A program made the position numbers and the translations under genes. From Symsagittifera roscoffensis (lineage: Eukaryota > Xenacoelomorpha > Acoela > Convolutidae): 64,000 nt of DNA. The DNA is taken from NCBI RefSeq assembly GCF_963678635.1, contig NC_087065.1, positions 78,749,396 through 78,813,395 of the forward strand. The letters are read 5' to 3'. Of this stretch, positions 15,400-27,650 are shown in pieces (the first letter of the stretch is position 1; each line of letters begins with the position of its first letter). Under the pieces are notes generated by a model. It ran no database searches, was not told the DNA's origin, and saw only the letters and a program-made list of their open reading frames with translations.

Positions 15400-17560
15400 T
15401 AAGAAAATTAAAACTGTGAGAAATATTTTGGTTGATGAAGTTTATTACACCATATTCTACGACCCTCTCAACGGAGATTAGGAACTAAGGAAAATTATAA
15501 CTGTGAGAATTATTTTGGTTGAAGAAGTTTATTACACCATATTCTACGACCATCACAACGGAGATTAGTAACTTAGGAAATTTAAAAATGTGAGAGTTAT
15601 TTTGGTTGAAGAAGTTTATTACACCATATTCTACGACCATCTCAACGGAGATTAGGAATTTAGGAAACTTAAAACTGTGAGATTTATTTTGGTTGAAGAA
15701 GTTTATTACACCATATTCTACGACCATCTCAACGGAGATTAGGAACTTAGGAAAATTATAACTGTGAGAATTATTTTGGTTGAAGAATTTTGTTACACCA
15801 TATTCTACGACCATCTAAACGGAGATTAGGAACTTAGGAAAATTAAAAATGTGAGAGTTATTTTGGTTGAAGAAGTTTATTACACCATATTCTACGACCA
15901 TCTCAACGGAGATTAGGAACTTAGGAAAATGATAACTGTGAGAATTTTTTTGGTTGAAGAAGTTTACTACACCATATTCTACGACCATCTCAACAGAGAT
16001 TAGGAATTTAGGAAAATTAAAACTGTGAGATTTATTTTGGTTGAAGAAGTTTTTTACACCATATTCTACGATCATCTCAACGGAGATTAGGAACTTCGGA
16101 AAATTAAAACTGTGAGAATTATTTTGGTTGATGAAGTTTATTACACCATATTCTACGACCCTCTCAACGGAGATTAGGAACTAAGGAAAATTATAACTGT
16201 GAGAATTATTTTGGTTGAAGAAGTTTATTACACCATATTCTACGACCATCACAACGGAGATTAGTAACTTAGGAAATTTAAAAATGTGAGAGTTATTTTG
16301 GTTGAAGAAGTTTATTACACCATATTCTACGACCATCTCAACGGAGATTAGGAATTTAGGAAACTTAAAACTGTGAGATTTATTTTGGTTGAAGAAGTTT
16401 ATTACACCATATTCTACGACCATCTCAACGGAGATTAGGAACTTAGGAAAATTATAACTGTGAGAATTATTTTGGTTGAAGAATTTTGTTACACCATATT
16501 CTACGACCATCTCAACGGAGATTAGGAACTTAGGAAAATTAAAAATGTGAGAGTTATTTTGGTTGAAGAAGTTTATTACACCATATTCTACGACCATCTC
16601 AACGGAGATTAGGAACTTAGGAAAATGATAACTGTGAGAATTATTTTGGTTGAAGAAGTTTACTACACCATATTCTACGACCATCTCAACAGAGATTAGG
16701 AATTTAGGAAAATTAAAACTGTGAGATTTATTTTGGTTGAAGAAGTTTTTTACACCATATTCTACGATCATCTCAACGGAGATTAGGAACTTCGGAAAAT
16801 TAAAACTGTGAGAATTATTTTGGTTGAAGAAGTTTTTTACACCATTTTCTACGACCATCTCAACGGAGATTAGGAACTTAGGAAAATTAAAAATGTGAGA
16901 GTTATTTTGGTTGAAGAAGTTTATTACACCATATTCTACGACCATCTCAACGGAGATTAGGAATTTAGGAAAATTAAAACTGTGAGATTTATTTTGGTTG
17001 AAGAAAATTATTACACCATATTCTACGACCATCTCAACGGAGATTAGGAACTTAGGAAAATTATAACTGTGAGAATTATTTTGGTTGAAGAATTTTGTTA
17101 CACCATATTCTACGACCATCTCAGCGGAGATTAGGAACTTAGGAAAATGATAACTGTGAGAATTATTTTGGTTGAAGAAGTTTACTACACCATATTCTAC
17201 GACCATCTCAACAGAGATTAGGAATTTAGGAAAATTAAAACTGTGAGATTTATTTTGGTTGAAGAAGTTTTTTACACCATATTCTACGATCATCTCAACG
17301 GAGATTAGGAACTTCGGAAAATTAAAACTGTGAGAATTATTTTGGTTGAAGAAGTTTTTTACACCATTTTCTACGACTATCTCAACGGAGATTAGGAACT
17401 TAAGAAAATTAAAACTGTGAGAAATATTTTGGTTGATGAAGTTTATTACACCATATTCTACGACCCTCTCAACGGAGATTAGGAACTAAGGAAAATTATA
17501 ACTGTGAGAATTGTTTTGGTTGAAGAAGTTTATTACACCATATTCTACGACCATCACAAC
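15400..17560. repeat. 8-unit (696-bp) higher-order repeat, copies in the middle of the array
   Basis: The rare variant GGAACTAAGGAAAATTATAA, followed by ACCATCACAACGG, occurs at 15,481, 16,177 and 17,482. The first spacing is 696 bp, exactly eight units; the outer spacing is near 2,000 bp (23 units). Units between the markers match in order, so whole groups of units were copied together. Confidence 0.75.
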
Positions 17561-17949
17561 GGAGATTAGTAACTTAGGAAAATTAAAAATGTGAGAATTA
17601 TTTTGGTTGAAGAAGTTTATTACACCATATTCTACGACCATCTCAACGGAGATTAGGAATTTAGGAAAATTAAAACTGTGAGATTTATTTTGGTTGAAGA
17701 AGTTTATTACACCATATTCTACGACCATCTCAACGGAGATTAGGAACTTAGGAAAATTATAACTGTGAGAATTATTTTGGTTGAAGAAGTTTATTACACC
17801 ATACTCTATGACCATCTCAACGGAGATTAGGAACTTAGGAAAATTATAACTGTGAGAATTATTTTGGTTGAAGAAGTTTATTACACCATATTCTACGACC
17901 ATCTCAACGGAGATTAGGAGTTTAGGAAAATTAAAACTGTGAGATTTAT

Positions 17950-20900
17950 TTTGGTTGAAGAAGTTTCTTACACGATATTCTACGATCATCTCAACGGAGA
18001 TTAAGAACTTCGGAAAATTAAAACTGTGAGAATTATTTTGGTTGAAGAAGTTTATTACACCATTTTCTACGACCATCTCAACGGACATTAGGAACTTAGG
18101 AAAATTAAAACTGTGAGAAATATTTTGGTTGAAGAAGTTTATTACACCATATTCTACGACCATCTCAACGGAGATAAGGAACTTAGGAAAATTATAACTG
18201 TGAGAAATATTTTGGTTGAAGATGTTTATTACACCATATTCTACGACCATCTCAACGGAGATTAGGAATTTAGGAAAATTAAAACTGTGAGATTTATTTT
18301 GGTTGAAGAAGTTTACTACACCATAATCTACGACCATCTCAACGTAGATTAGGAACTTAGGAAAATTAAAAATGTGAGAATTATTTTGGTTGAAGAAGTT
18401 TTTTACACCATATTTTACGACCATCTCAGCGGAGATTGGGAACTTAGGAAAATTAAAACAGTGAGAAGTATTTTGGTTGAAGAAATTTATTACACCATAT
18501 TCTACGACCATCTCAACGGAGATTAGGATTTTAGGAAAATTAAAACTGTGAGAATGATTTTGGTTGAAGACGTTTATTACACCATGTTCTACGACCATCT
18601 CAACGGAGATTAGGAATTTAGGAAAATTAAATATGTGAGAATTTTTTTGGTTCAAGAAGTTTATTACACCATATTCTACGACCATTTCAACGGAGATTAG
18701 GAACTTAGGAAACTTGGAACTGTGAGAATTATTTTGGTTGAAGAAGTTTATTACACCATATTCTACAACCATTCAACTGAGATTAGGAACTTAGGAAAAC
18801 TAAAACTGTGAGAATTATTTTGGTTGAAGAAGTTTATTACACCATAATCTACGACCATCTCAACGGAGATTAGGAACTTAGGAAAATTAAAACAGTGAGA
18901 AGTATTTTGGTTGAAGAAGTTTACTCCACCATATTCTACGACCATCTCAACGGAGATTAGGATTTTAGGAAAAAAAAATCTGGGAATTATTTTGGTTGAA
19001 GAAGTTTATTACACCATAATCTACGACCATCTCAACGGAGATTAGGAACTTAGGAAAAATAAAAATGTGAGAATTGATTTGCTTGAAGAAGTTTTTTCCA
19101 CCATATTTTACGACCATCTCAGCGGAGATCGGGAACTTAGGAAAATTAAAACAGTGAGAAGTATTTTGGTTGAAGAAGTTTATTACACCATATTCTACGA
19201 CCATCTCAACGGAGATTAGGATTTTAGGAAAATTAAAACTGTGAGAATGATTTTGGTTCAAGAAGTTTATTACACCATATTCTACGACCATTTCAACTGA
19301 GATTAGGAACTTAGGAAACTTAAAACTGTGAGAATTAATTTAGTTGAAGAAGTTTATTACACCATATTCTACGACCATTTTAACTGAGATTAGGAACTTA
19401 GGAAAATTAAAACTGTGAGAATTATTTTGGTTGAAGAAGTTTATAACACCATATTCTACGACCATCTCATTGGAGATTAGGAACTTAGGAAAATTATAAC
19501 TGTGAGAATTATTTTGGTTGAAGAAGTTTATTACACCATATTCTACGACCATCTCAACGGAGATTAGGAATTTAGGAAAATTAAAACTGTGAGATTTATT
19601 TTGGTTGAAGAAGTTTTTTACACCATATTCTACGATCATCTCAACGGAGATTAGGAACTTCGGAAAATTAAAACTGTGAGAATTATTTTGGTTGAAGAAG
19701 TTTATTACACCATATTCTACGACCATCTTAACGGAGATTACGAATTTAGGAAAATTAAAACTGTGAGATTTATTTTGGTTGAAGAAGTTTATTACACCAT
19801 AATCTACGACCATCTCAACGGAGATTAGGAACTTAGGAAAATTAAAAATGGGAGAAATATTTTGGTTGAAGAAGTTTTTTACACCATATTTTACGACCAT
19901 CTCAGCGGAGATTGGGAACATAGGAAAATTAAAATAGTGAGAACGATTTTGGTTCAAGAAGTTTATTACACCATATTCTACGACCATTTCAACTGAGATT
20001 AGGAACTTAGGAAACTTAAAACTGTGAGAATTAATTTAGTTGAAGAAGTTTATTACACCATATTCTACGACCATTTTAACTGAGATTAGGAACTTAGGAA
20101 AATTAAAATTGTGAGAATTATTTTGGTTGAAGAAGTTTATAACACCATATTCTACGACCATCTCAACGGAGATTAGGAACTTAGGAAAATTATAACTGTG
20201 AGATTTATTTTGGTTGAAGAAGTTTATTACACCATAATCTACGACCATCTCAACGGAGATTAGGAACTTAGGAAAATTAAAAATGGGAGAAATATTTTGG
20301 TTGAAGAAGTTTTTTACACCATATTTTACGACCATCTCAGCGGAGATTGGGAACTTAGGAAAATTAAAACTGTGAGAATGATTTTGGTTCAAGAAGTTTA
20401 TTACACCATATTCTACGACCATTTCAACTGAGATTAGGAACTTAGGAAACTTAAAACTGTGAGAATTAATTTAGTTGAAGAAGTTTATTACACCATATTC
20501 TACGACCATTTTAACTGAGATTAGGAACTTAGGAAAATTAAAACTGTGAGAATTATTTTGGTTGAAGAAGTTTATAACACCATGTTCTACGACCATCTCA
20601 ACGGAGATTAGGAACTTAGGAAAATTATAACTGTGAGAATTATTTTGGTTGAAGAAGTTTATTACACCATATTCTACGACCATCTCAACGGAGATTAGGA
20701 GTTTAGGAAAATTAAAACTGTGAGATTTATTTTGGTTGAAGAAGTTTTTTACACGATATTCTACGATCATCTCAACGGAGATTAAGAACTTCGGAAAATT
20801 AAAACTGTGAGAATTATTTTGGTTGAAGAAGTTTATTACACCATTTTCTACGACCATCTCAACGGACATTAGGAACTTAGGAAAATTAAAACTGTGAGAA

Positions 20901-23300
20901 ATATTTTGGTTGAAGAAGTTTATTACACCATATTCTACGACCATCTCAACGGAGATAAGGAACTTAGGAAAATTATAACTGTGAGAATTATTTTGGTTGA
21001 AGATGTTTATTACACCATATTCTACGACCATCTCAACGGAGATTAGGAATTTAGGAAAATTAAAACTGTGAGATTTATTTTGGTTGAAGAAGTTTACTAC
21101 ACCATAATCTACGACCATCTCAACGTAGATTAGGAACTTAGGAAAATTAAAAATGTGAGAATTATTTTGGTTGAATAAGTTTATTTCACCATAATCTACG
21201 ACCATCTCAGCGGAGATTGGGAACTTAGGAAAGTTAAAACAGTGAGAAGTATTTTGGTTGAAGAAGTTTACTCCACCATATTCTACGACCATCTCAACGG
21301 AGATTAGGATTTTAGGAAAAAAAAATCTGAGAATTATTTTGGTTGAAGAAGTTTATTACACCATAATCTACGACCATCTCAACGGAGATTAGGAACTTAG
21401 GAAAAATAAAAATGTGAGAATTGATTTGCTTGAAGAAGTTTTTTCCACCATATTTTACGACCATCTCAGCGGAGATTGGGAACTTAGGAAAATTAAAACA
21501 GTGAGAAGTATTTTGGTTGAAGAAGTTTATTACACCATATTCTACGACCATCTCAACGGAGATTAGGATTTTAGGAAAATTAAAACTGTGAGAATGATTT
21601 TGGTTCAAGAAGTTTATTACACCATATTCTACGACCATTTCAACTGAGATTAGGAACTTAGGAAACTTAAAACTGTGAGAATTAATTTAGTTGAAGAAGT
21701 TTATTACACCATATTCTACGACCATTTTAACTGAGATTAGGAACTTAGGAAAATTAAAACTGTGAGAATTATTTTGGTTGAAGAAGTTTATAACACCATA
21801 TTCTACGACCATCTCATTGGAGATTAGGAACTTAGGAAAATTATAACTGTGAGAATTATTTTGGTTGAAGAAGTTTATTACACCATATTCTACGACCATC
21901 TCAACGGAGATTAGGAATTTAGGAAAATTAAAACTGTGAGATTTATTTTGGTTGAAGAAGTTTTTTACACCATATTCTACGATCATCTCAACGGAGATTA
22001 GGAACTTCGGAAAATTAAAACTGTGAGAATTATTTTGGTTGAAGAAGTTTATTACACCATATTCTACGACCATCTTAACGGAGATTACGAATTTAGGAAA
22101 ATTAAAACTGTGAGATTTATTTTGGTTGAAGAAGTTTATTACACCATAATCTACGACCATCTAAACGGAGATTAGGAACTTAGGAAAATTAAAAATGGGA
22201 GAAATATTTTGGTTGAAGAAGTTTTTTACACCATATTTTACGACCATCTCAGCGGAGATTGGGAACTTAGGAAAATTAAAACAGTGAGAAGTATTTTGGT
22301 TGAAGAAGTTTATTACACCATATTCTACGACCATCTCAATGGAGATTAGGATTTTAGGAAAATTAAAACTGTGAGAATGATTTTGGTTGAAGAAGTTTAT
22401 TACACCATATTCTACGATCATCTCAACGGAGATTAGGAACTTAGGAAAATTAAAACTGTGAGAATTATTTTGGTTGAAGAAGTTTATAACACCATATTCT
22501 ACGACCATCTCATTGGAGATTAGGAACTTAGGAAAATTATAACTGTGAGAATTATTTTGGTTGAAGAAGTTTATTACACCATATTCTACGACCATCTCAA
22601 CGGAGATTAGGAATTTAGGAAAATTAAAACTGTGAGATTTATTTTGGTTGAAGAAGTTTTTTACACCATATTCTACGATCATCTCAACGGAGATTAGGAA
22701 CTTCGGAAAATTAAAACTGTGAGAATTATTTTGGTTGAAGAAGTTTATTACACCATATTCTACGACCATCTTAACGGAGATTACGAATTTAGGAAAATTA
22801 AAACTGTGAGATTTGTTTTGGTTGAAGAAGTTTATTACACCATAATCTACGACCATCTAAACGGAGATTAGGAACTTAGGAAAATTAAAAATGGGAGAAA
22901 TATTTTGGTTGAAGAAGTTTTTTACACCATATTTTACGACCATCTCAGCGGAGATTGGGAACTTAGGAAAATTAAAACAGTGAGAAGTATTTTGGTTGAA
23001 GAAGTTTATTACACCATATTCTACGACCATCTCAATGGAGATTAGGATTTTAGGAAAATTAAAACTGTGAGAATGATTTTGGTTGAAGAAGTTTATTACA
23101 CCATATTCTACGATCATCTCAACGGAGATTAGGAACTTCGGAAAACTAAAACTGTGAGAATTATTTTGGTTGAAGAAGTTTATTACACCATATTCTACGA
23201 CCATCTTAACGGAGATTACGAATTTAGGAAAATTAAAACTGTGAGATTTATTTTGGTTGAAGAAGTTTATTACACCATAATCTACGACCATCTCAACGGA
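17950..23300. repeat. Nested higher-order repeats with 696-bp and 2,347-bp offsets
   Basis: The variant CATCTCATTGGAGATTAGG occurs at about 19,468, 21,815 and 22,511: the last two are 696 bp apart (8 units) and the first two 2,347 bp (27 units minus 2). The AAAAATGGGAGAAATATTTT unit at 22,191 and 22,887 repeats the 696-bp spacing. The ACACGATATTCTACGATC unit recurs at about 17,970 and 20,751. The same 8-unit period is also seen near 15.5-16.2 kb. Confidence 0.8.
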
Positions 23301-25760
23301 GATTAGGAACTTAGGAAAATTAAAAGAGTGAGAAATATTTTGGTTGAAGAAGTTTTTTACACCATATTTTACGACCATCTCAGCGGAGATTGGGAACTTA
23401 GGAAAATTAAAACAGTGAGAAGTATTTTGGTTGAAGACGTTTATTACACAATGTTCTACGACCATCTCAACGGAGATTAGGAATTTAGGAAAATTAAAAC
23501 TGTGAGAATTATTTTGGTTCAAGAAGTTTATTACACCATATTCTACGACCATTTCAACGGAGATTAGGAACTTAGGAAACTTAAAACTGTGAGAATTATT
23601 TTGGTTGAAGAAGTTTATTACACCATATTCTACAACCATTTCAACCGAGATTAGGAACTTAGAAAAATTAAAAATGTGAGAATTGTTTTGGTTGAAGAAG
23701 TTTATTACACCATATTCTACGACCATCTTAACGGAGATTAGGAATTTAGGAATATTAAAACTGTGAGAATTATTTTGGTTCAAGAAGTTTATTACACCAT
23801 ATTCTTCGACCATTTCAACGGAGATTAGGAACTTAGGAAACTTAAAACTGTGAGAATTATTTTGGTTGAAGAAGTTTATTACACCATATTCTACAACCAT
23901 TTCAACGGAGATTAGGAACTTAGGAAACTTAAAACTGTGAGAATTATTTTGGTTGAAGAAGTTTATTACACCATATTCTACAACCATTTCAACTGAGATT
24001 AGGAACTTAGAAAAATTAAAAATGTGAGAATTGTTTTGGTTGAAGAAGTTTATTACACCATATTCCACGACCATCTTAACGGAGATTAGGAATTTAGGAA
24101 TATTAAAACTGTGAGAATTATTTTGGTTCAAGAAGTTTATTACACCATATTCTTCGACCATTTCAACGGAGATTAGGAACTTAGGAAACTTAAAACTGTG
24201 AGAATTATTTTGGTTGAAGAAGTTTATTACACCATATTCTACAACCATTTCAACTGAGTTTAGGAACTTAGAAAAATTAAAAATGTGAGAATTGTTTTGG
24301 TTGAAGAAGTTTATTACACCATATTCTACGACAATCTCAACGGAGATTAGGAACTTAGGAAAATAAAAAAACTGTGAGAATTATTTTGGTTGAAGAAGTT
24401 TATAACACCATATTCTACGACCATCTCTACGGAGATTAGGAATTTAGGAGAATTATAACTGTGAGAATTATTTTGGTTGAAGAAGTTTATTACACCATAT
24501 TCTACGACCATCTCAACGGAGATTAGGAACTTAGGAAAATTAAAAGAGTGAGAAATATTTTGGTTGAAGAAGTTTTTTACACCATATTTTACGACCATCT
24601 CAGCGGAGATTGGGAACTTAGGAAAATTAAAACAGTGAGAAGTATTTTGGTTGAAGACGTTTATTACACAATGTTCTACGACCATCTCAACGGAGATTAG
24701 GAATTTAGGAAAATTAAAACTGTGAGAATTATTTTGGTTCAAGAAGTTTATTACACCATATTCTACGACCATTTCAACGGAGATTAGGAACTTAGGAAAC
24801 TTAAAACTGTGAGAATTATTTTGGTTGAGGAAGTTTATTACACCATATTCTACAACCATTTCAACCGAGATTAGGAACTTAGAAAAATTAAAAATGTGAG
24901 AATTGTTTTGGTTGAAGAAGTTTATTACACCATATTCTACGACCATCTTAACGGAGATTAGGAATTTAGGAATATTAAAACTGTGAGAATTATTTTGGTT
25001 CAAGAAGTTTATTACACCATATTCTTCGACCATTTCAACGGAGATTAGGAACTTAGGAAACTTAAAACTGTGAGAATTATTTTGGTTGAAGAAGTTTATT
25101 ACACCATATTCTACAACCATTTCAACGGAGATTAGGAACTTAGGAAATTTAAAACTGTGAGAATTATTTTGGTTGAAGAAGTTTATTACACCATATTCTA
25201 CAACCATTTCAACTGAGATTAGGAACTTAGAAAAATTAAAAATGTGAGAATTGTTTTGGTTGAAGAAGTTTATTACACCATATTCCACGACCATCTTAAC
25301 GGAGATTAGGAATTTAGGAATATTAAAACTGTGAGAATTATTTTGGTTCAAGAAGTTTATTACACCATATTCTTCGACCATTTCAACGGAGATTAGGAAC
25401 TTAGGAAACTTAAAACTGTGAGAATTATTTTGGTTGAAGAAGTTTATTACACCATATTCTACAACCATTTCAACTGAGTTTAGGAACTTAGAAAAATTAA
25501 AAATGTGAGAATTGTTTTGGTTGAAGAAGTTTATTACACCATATTCTACGACAATCTCAACGGAGATTAGGAACTTAGGAAAATTAAAACTGTGAGAATT
25601 ATTTTGGTTGAAGAAGTTTATAACACCATATTCTACGACCATCTCTACGGAGATTAGGAATTTAGGAGAATTATAACTGTGAGAATTATTTTGGTTGAAG
25701 AAGTTTATTACACCATATTCTACGACCATCTCAACGGAGATTAGGAATTTAGGAAAATTA
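23300..25760. repeat. Youngest-looking satellite duplication, offset 1,220 bp
   Basis: About 1.1-1.2 kb from 23,321 is repeated from 24,541 (marker TAAAAGAGTGAGAAATATTT at both), almost identical through the CATATTCTTCGACC and CATATTCCACGACC units. The offset is 14 units plus 2 bp; the first copy has a run of A residues near 24,361 that the second lacks. High identity compared with other blocks suggests recent unequal exchange close to the array edge. Confidence 0.8.
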
Positions 25761-25849
25761 AAACTGTGAGATTTATTTTGGTTGAAGAATTTTTTTACAC
25801 CATATTCTACGACCATCTCAACGGAGATTAGGAACTTAGGAAAATTAAA

Positions 25850-27480
25850 ACTGTGAGAAATATTTTGGTTGAAGAAGTTTATTACACATATACTAGAACT
25901 ATTTTAATAGAGACTGGGAACTTATGAAAAATAAGAGTCTGAGAAGTTACTTTGGTTGAAGAATTTTGTTACACCATTTACTACGACCATCCTAACAGGA
26001 ATTTTTCTCTCATAAAAACATCATTTTGCCTAAAAACAATGTTTAAGCCCGCTATTCATCACAAAAATGTTTGAGAAGCAAATTTCTCTCAATCGGAACT
26101 TTTCTTCAATTTCACAAAACATAATTCATCTTGCGCAGCAATGCTGAGTTTTCTTGTATAAATAATTAAACTCGAAAGATACACGATGAATTAATTTTCT
26201 TCTGAGATTGTTCAAGTGGTATAGATAAAGCTATCAAAGTTAAATTGAATGAATTAGCAAACATCCATCAATTCTGAGATCTATAAATATAAGCAAATAA
26301 CATGGTTTCACGAAAATAATAAATGAGCAAAGCAAAAACAGAGAGAAAAGTAGACTATGGAACAGCGCGCAACGCAAGCAATATTGACCTTTTCGGATGG
26401 AGCAAAAAAATTCTGATTTTCCTCAAGAATCTAAAGGAGCTTTTAGAAAAAAACTATTGATAAAATAAAAGCTAGGAAAATTTTTAACTAAAATAAACAA
26501 ATAACAGCAGAAATAATTAGTCCCTCAAAGCAAAATTCAGTCACAAAAGAAAAATAGTTTTCAAAACTTTTCACACAGGCTTTTGAGTCCAAAAACAAAT
26601 CTTCAGGACGGTGCAAAGACATTTGTGTCCCAGACAATTTTGACCTTGACAAAACAGTCGGAAGTCGTAAAATTGTACCAGATATTTATGTCTCAGGCAA
26701 ACTTGTTCGAAATTGTCTCACCAAAATAATTTTACTGATTTAAACTTGTGATCTCTAATGCTTTGTTCTTTTGAGGTTGTTTGATTGTTCTATAATTAAA
26801 TCCTATGCGTACTCATTAGACATAAAAATTCCAAAACCAGACAAAACATTCAAAAAAATATTGAAACTTAAATGCGCGTTTGGCCGATCGGTGAAGTTAT
26901 TAGTTTCAAGTTCAAAAGGTCTGAAGTTCAAATATCGGGTCCAACATTTTTTTTTGTATTTTGATCAAAGTTTGAAAATGAAAAACCCAAAATTGATTAA
27001 AGTCGAGTCCGGGATTTTACGTGTTCCGTATGACGCCGAGGTATGAACATTGTAATTGTTCTCAAAATAATTGAGAATTGGGTGCGTTGTCTCAGAACTT
27101 GTCTTCTGTAGAGTTTCAAAAGCAGTTAAAACATCGCTTGGTTGCAGGAGAGCGGTACTCAGCAACATTCGGACTAGCTCGCGGATTTCTAGATCTAGTT
27201 CATATTTGTTTGTATTCCTGATAGACTTAGTGTAACGGCAGACGCTTTGGCTTAAATGCAAATAGCAGTATTGATTTTGTACATTTTCGGATAGATGAAA
27301 TAATGCATTTTTGACCGCTATTTCGAAATTATTGATTAATCGTTTGGGGAAATTCTATGTCGAAGCGGCTGAAACAGCGAATATGGGTTTCTTTTTTCTT
27401 CACTGGAAGCAGTGCATAGTGAATGGGAATCAGAAGTCTCTCGATTGATGCGTGGATGGTGTATATATAAAAGAGCTCAC
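25850..27480. repeat. Array-edge flank, tandem duplicate copy A
   Basis: This segment begins in the last, diverged satellite units and continues through unique-looking sequence to about 27,480. It aligns along its length with 27,480-29,455: both share the satellite junction (CATCCTAACAGGAAT against TATCCTAACGGGAAT, then CATTTTGCCTAAAA), the sequence around TTCATCTTGCGC, AACAGCGCGCAACGCAAGCAA, and the end GATGCGTGGAT. Copy A lacks about 300 bp that copy B has at 28,180-28,470. The copies differ by many substitutions and indels, so the duplication is not recent. Confidence 0.85.
26965..27261 (-). pseudogene. MULE-type transposase fragment, copy A
   Basis: A 98-codon open frame whose first two thirds resemble the part of Mutator-like (MULE) transposases after the central catalytic region, where family members read roughly FHxxQSVWR, then LVRxLxALAF, then DVxxAFExL. 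Here HLSQSVCR, LVRMLLSTALLQ and DVLTAFETLQ can be seen. The N-terminal part, with the first catalytic Asp, is absent: homology to copy B stops near 27,478 and satellite units follow. The last 30 codons look like random extension. It is a dead fragment; the family match comes from remembered motif patterns. Confidence 0.6.
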
Positions 27481-27650
27481 TAGGAAAATTAAAACTCTGA
27501 GAAGTAGTTTTGGTTGAAGAAGTTTATTAAACCATATACTACGACCTTCTTAACGGGGATTGGAAACTTAGGAAAACTAAACGTCTGAGAAGTAATTTTT
27601 GATGAAGAAATTTACTACACCATATACTAGGACTATCCTAACGGGAATCG
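27477..27650. repeat. Two isolated satellite units between the duplicated flanks
   Basis: Two diverged 87-bp units lie 1.5 kb away from the main array, between copies A and B. They carry the edge-type variants GTCTGAGAAGTAA and CCATATACTAGGAC, which also occur in the last units of the main array (about 25,935) and sparsely inside it (about 435, 2,262 and 9,430). They mark the junction of the tandem duplication that includes the array edge. Confidence 0.9.

Larger units (their letters stand above)
1..25990. repeat. 87-bp satellite DNA array, about 300 tandem units
   Basis: The unit is 87 bp and repeats head to tail from the first base to about 25,880; more diverged units continue to about 25,990. 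On the plus strand each unit carries TTTTGGTTGAAGAAG, then TTTATTACACCATATTC, then ATCTCAACGGAGAT, then TTAGGAACTTAGGAA. Units differ by scattered substitutions and 1-3 bp indels. Because 87 is 29 codons, one minus-strand frame stays open for up to 524 codons (6,555-8,129), reading roughly MVVEYGVINFFNQ to FPKFLISVE in each unit. I treat this as satellite, not as a gene: differences between units mostly change the amino acid, and stops or frame breaks interrupt the frame every few hundred bases to 1.6 kb. The array enters from beyond the left edge, so its true length is unknown. Confidence 0.97.

Noticed and set aside
660-25816. About forty long minus-strand open frames in the first 26 kb as protein-coding genes
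   Set aside because: They are the same 29-codon frame of the 87-bp satellite, repeatedly broken by stops and indels. Differences between units are mostly amino-acid changing, and no splice or promoter context is seen.
1-25990. CRISPR array
   Set aside because: The repeats are directly abutting with no unique spacers, the unit is 87 bp, and the DNA is animal.
1-25990. Telomeric repeat because of TTAGGA motifs
   Set aside because: TTAGGA occurs only twice per 87-bp unit in a longer sequence and is not a short telomere-type repeat.
26771-27046. Plus-strand 91-codon open frame in the duplicated flank
   Set aside because: No recognisable motif, not conserved in frame in copy B, and overlapping the minus-strand transposase relict.
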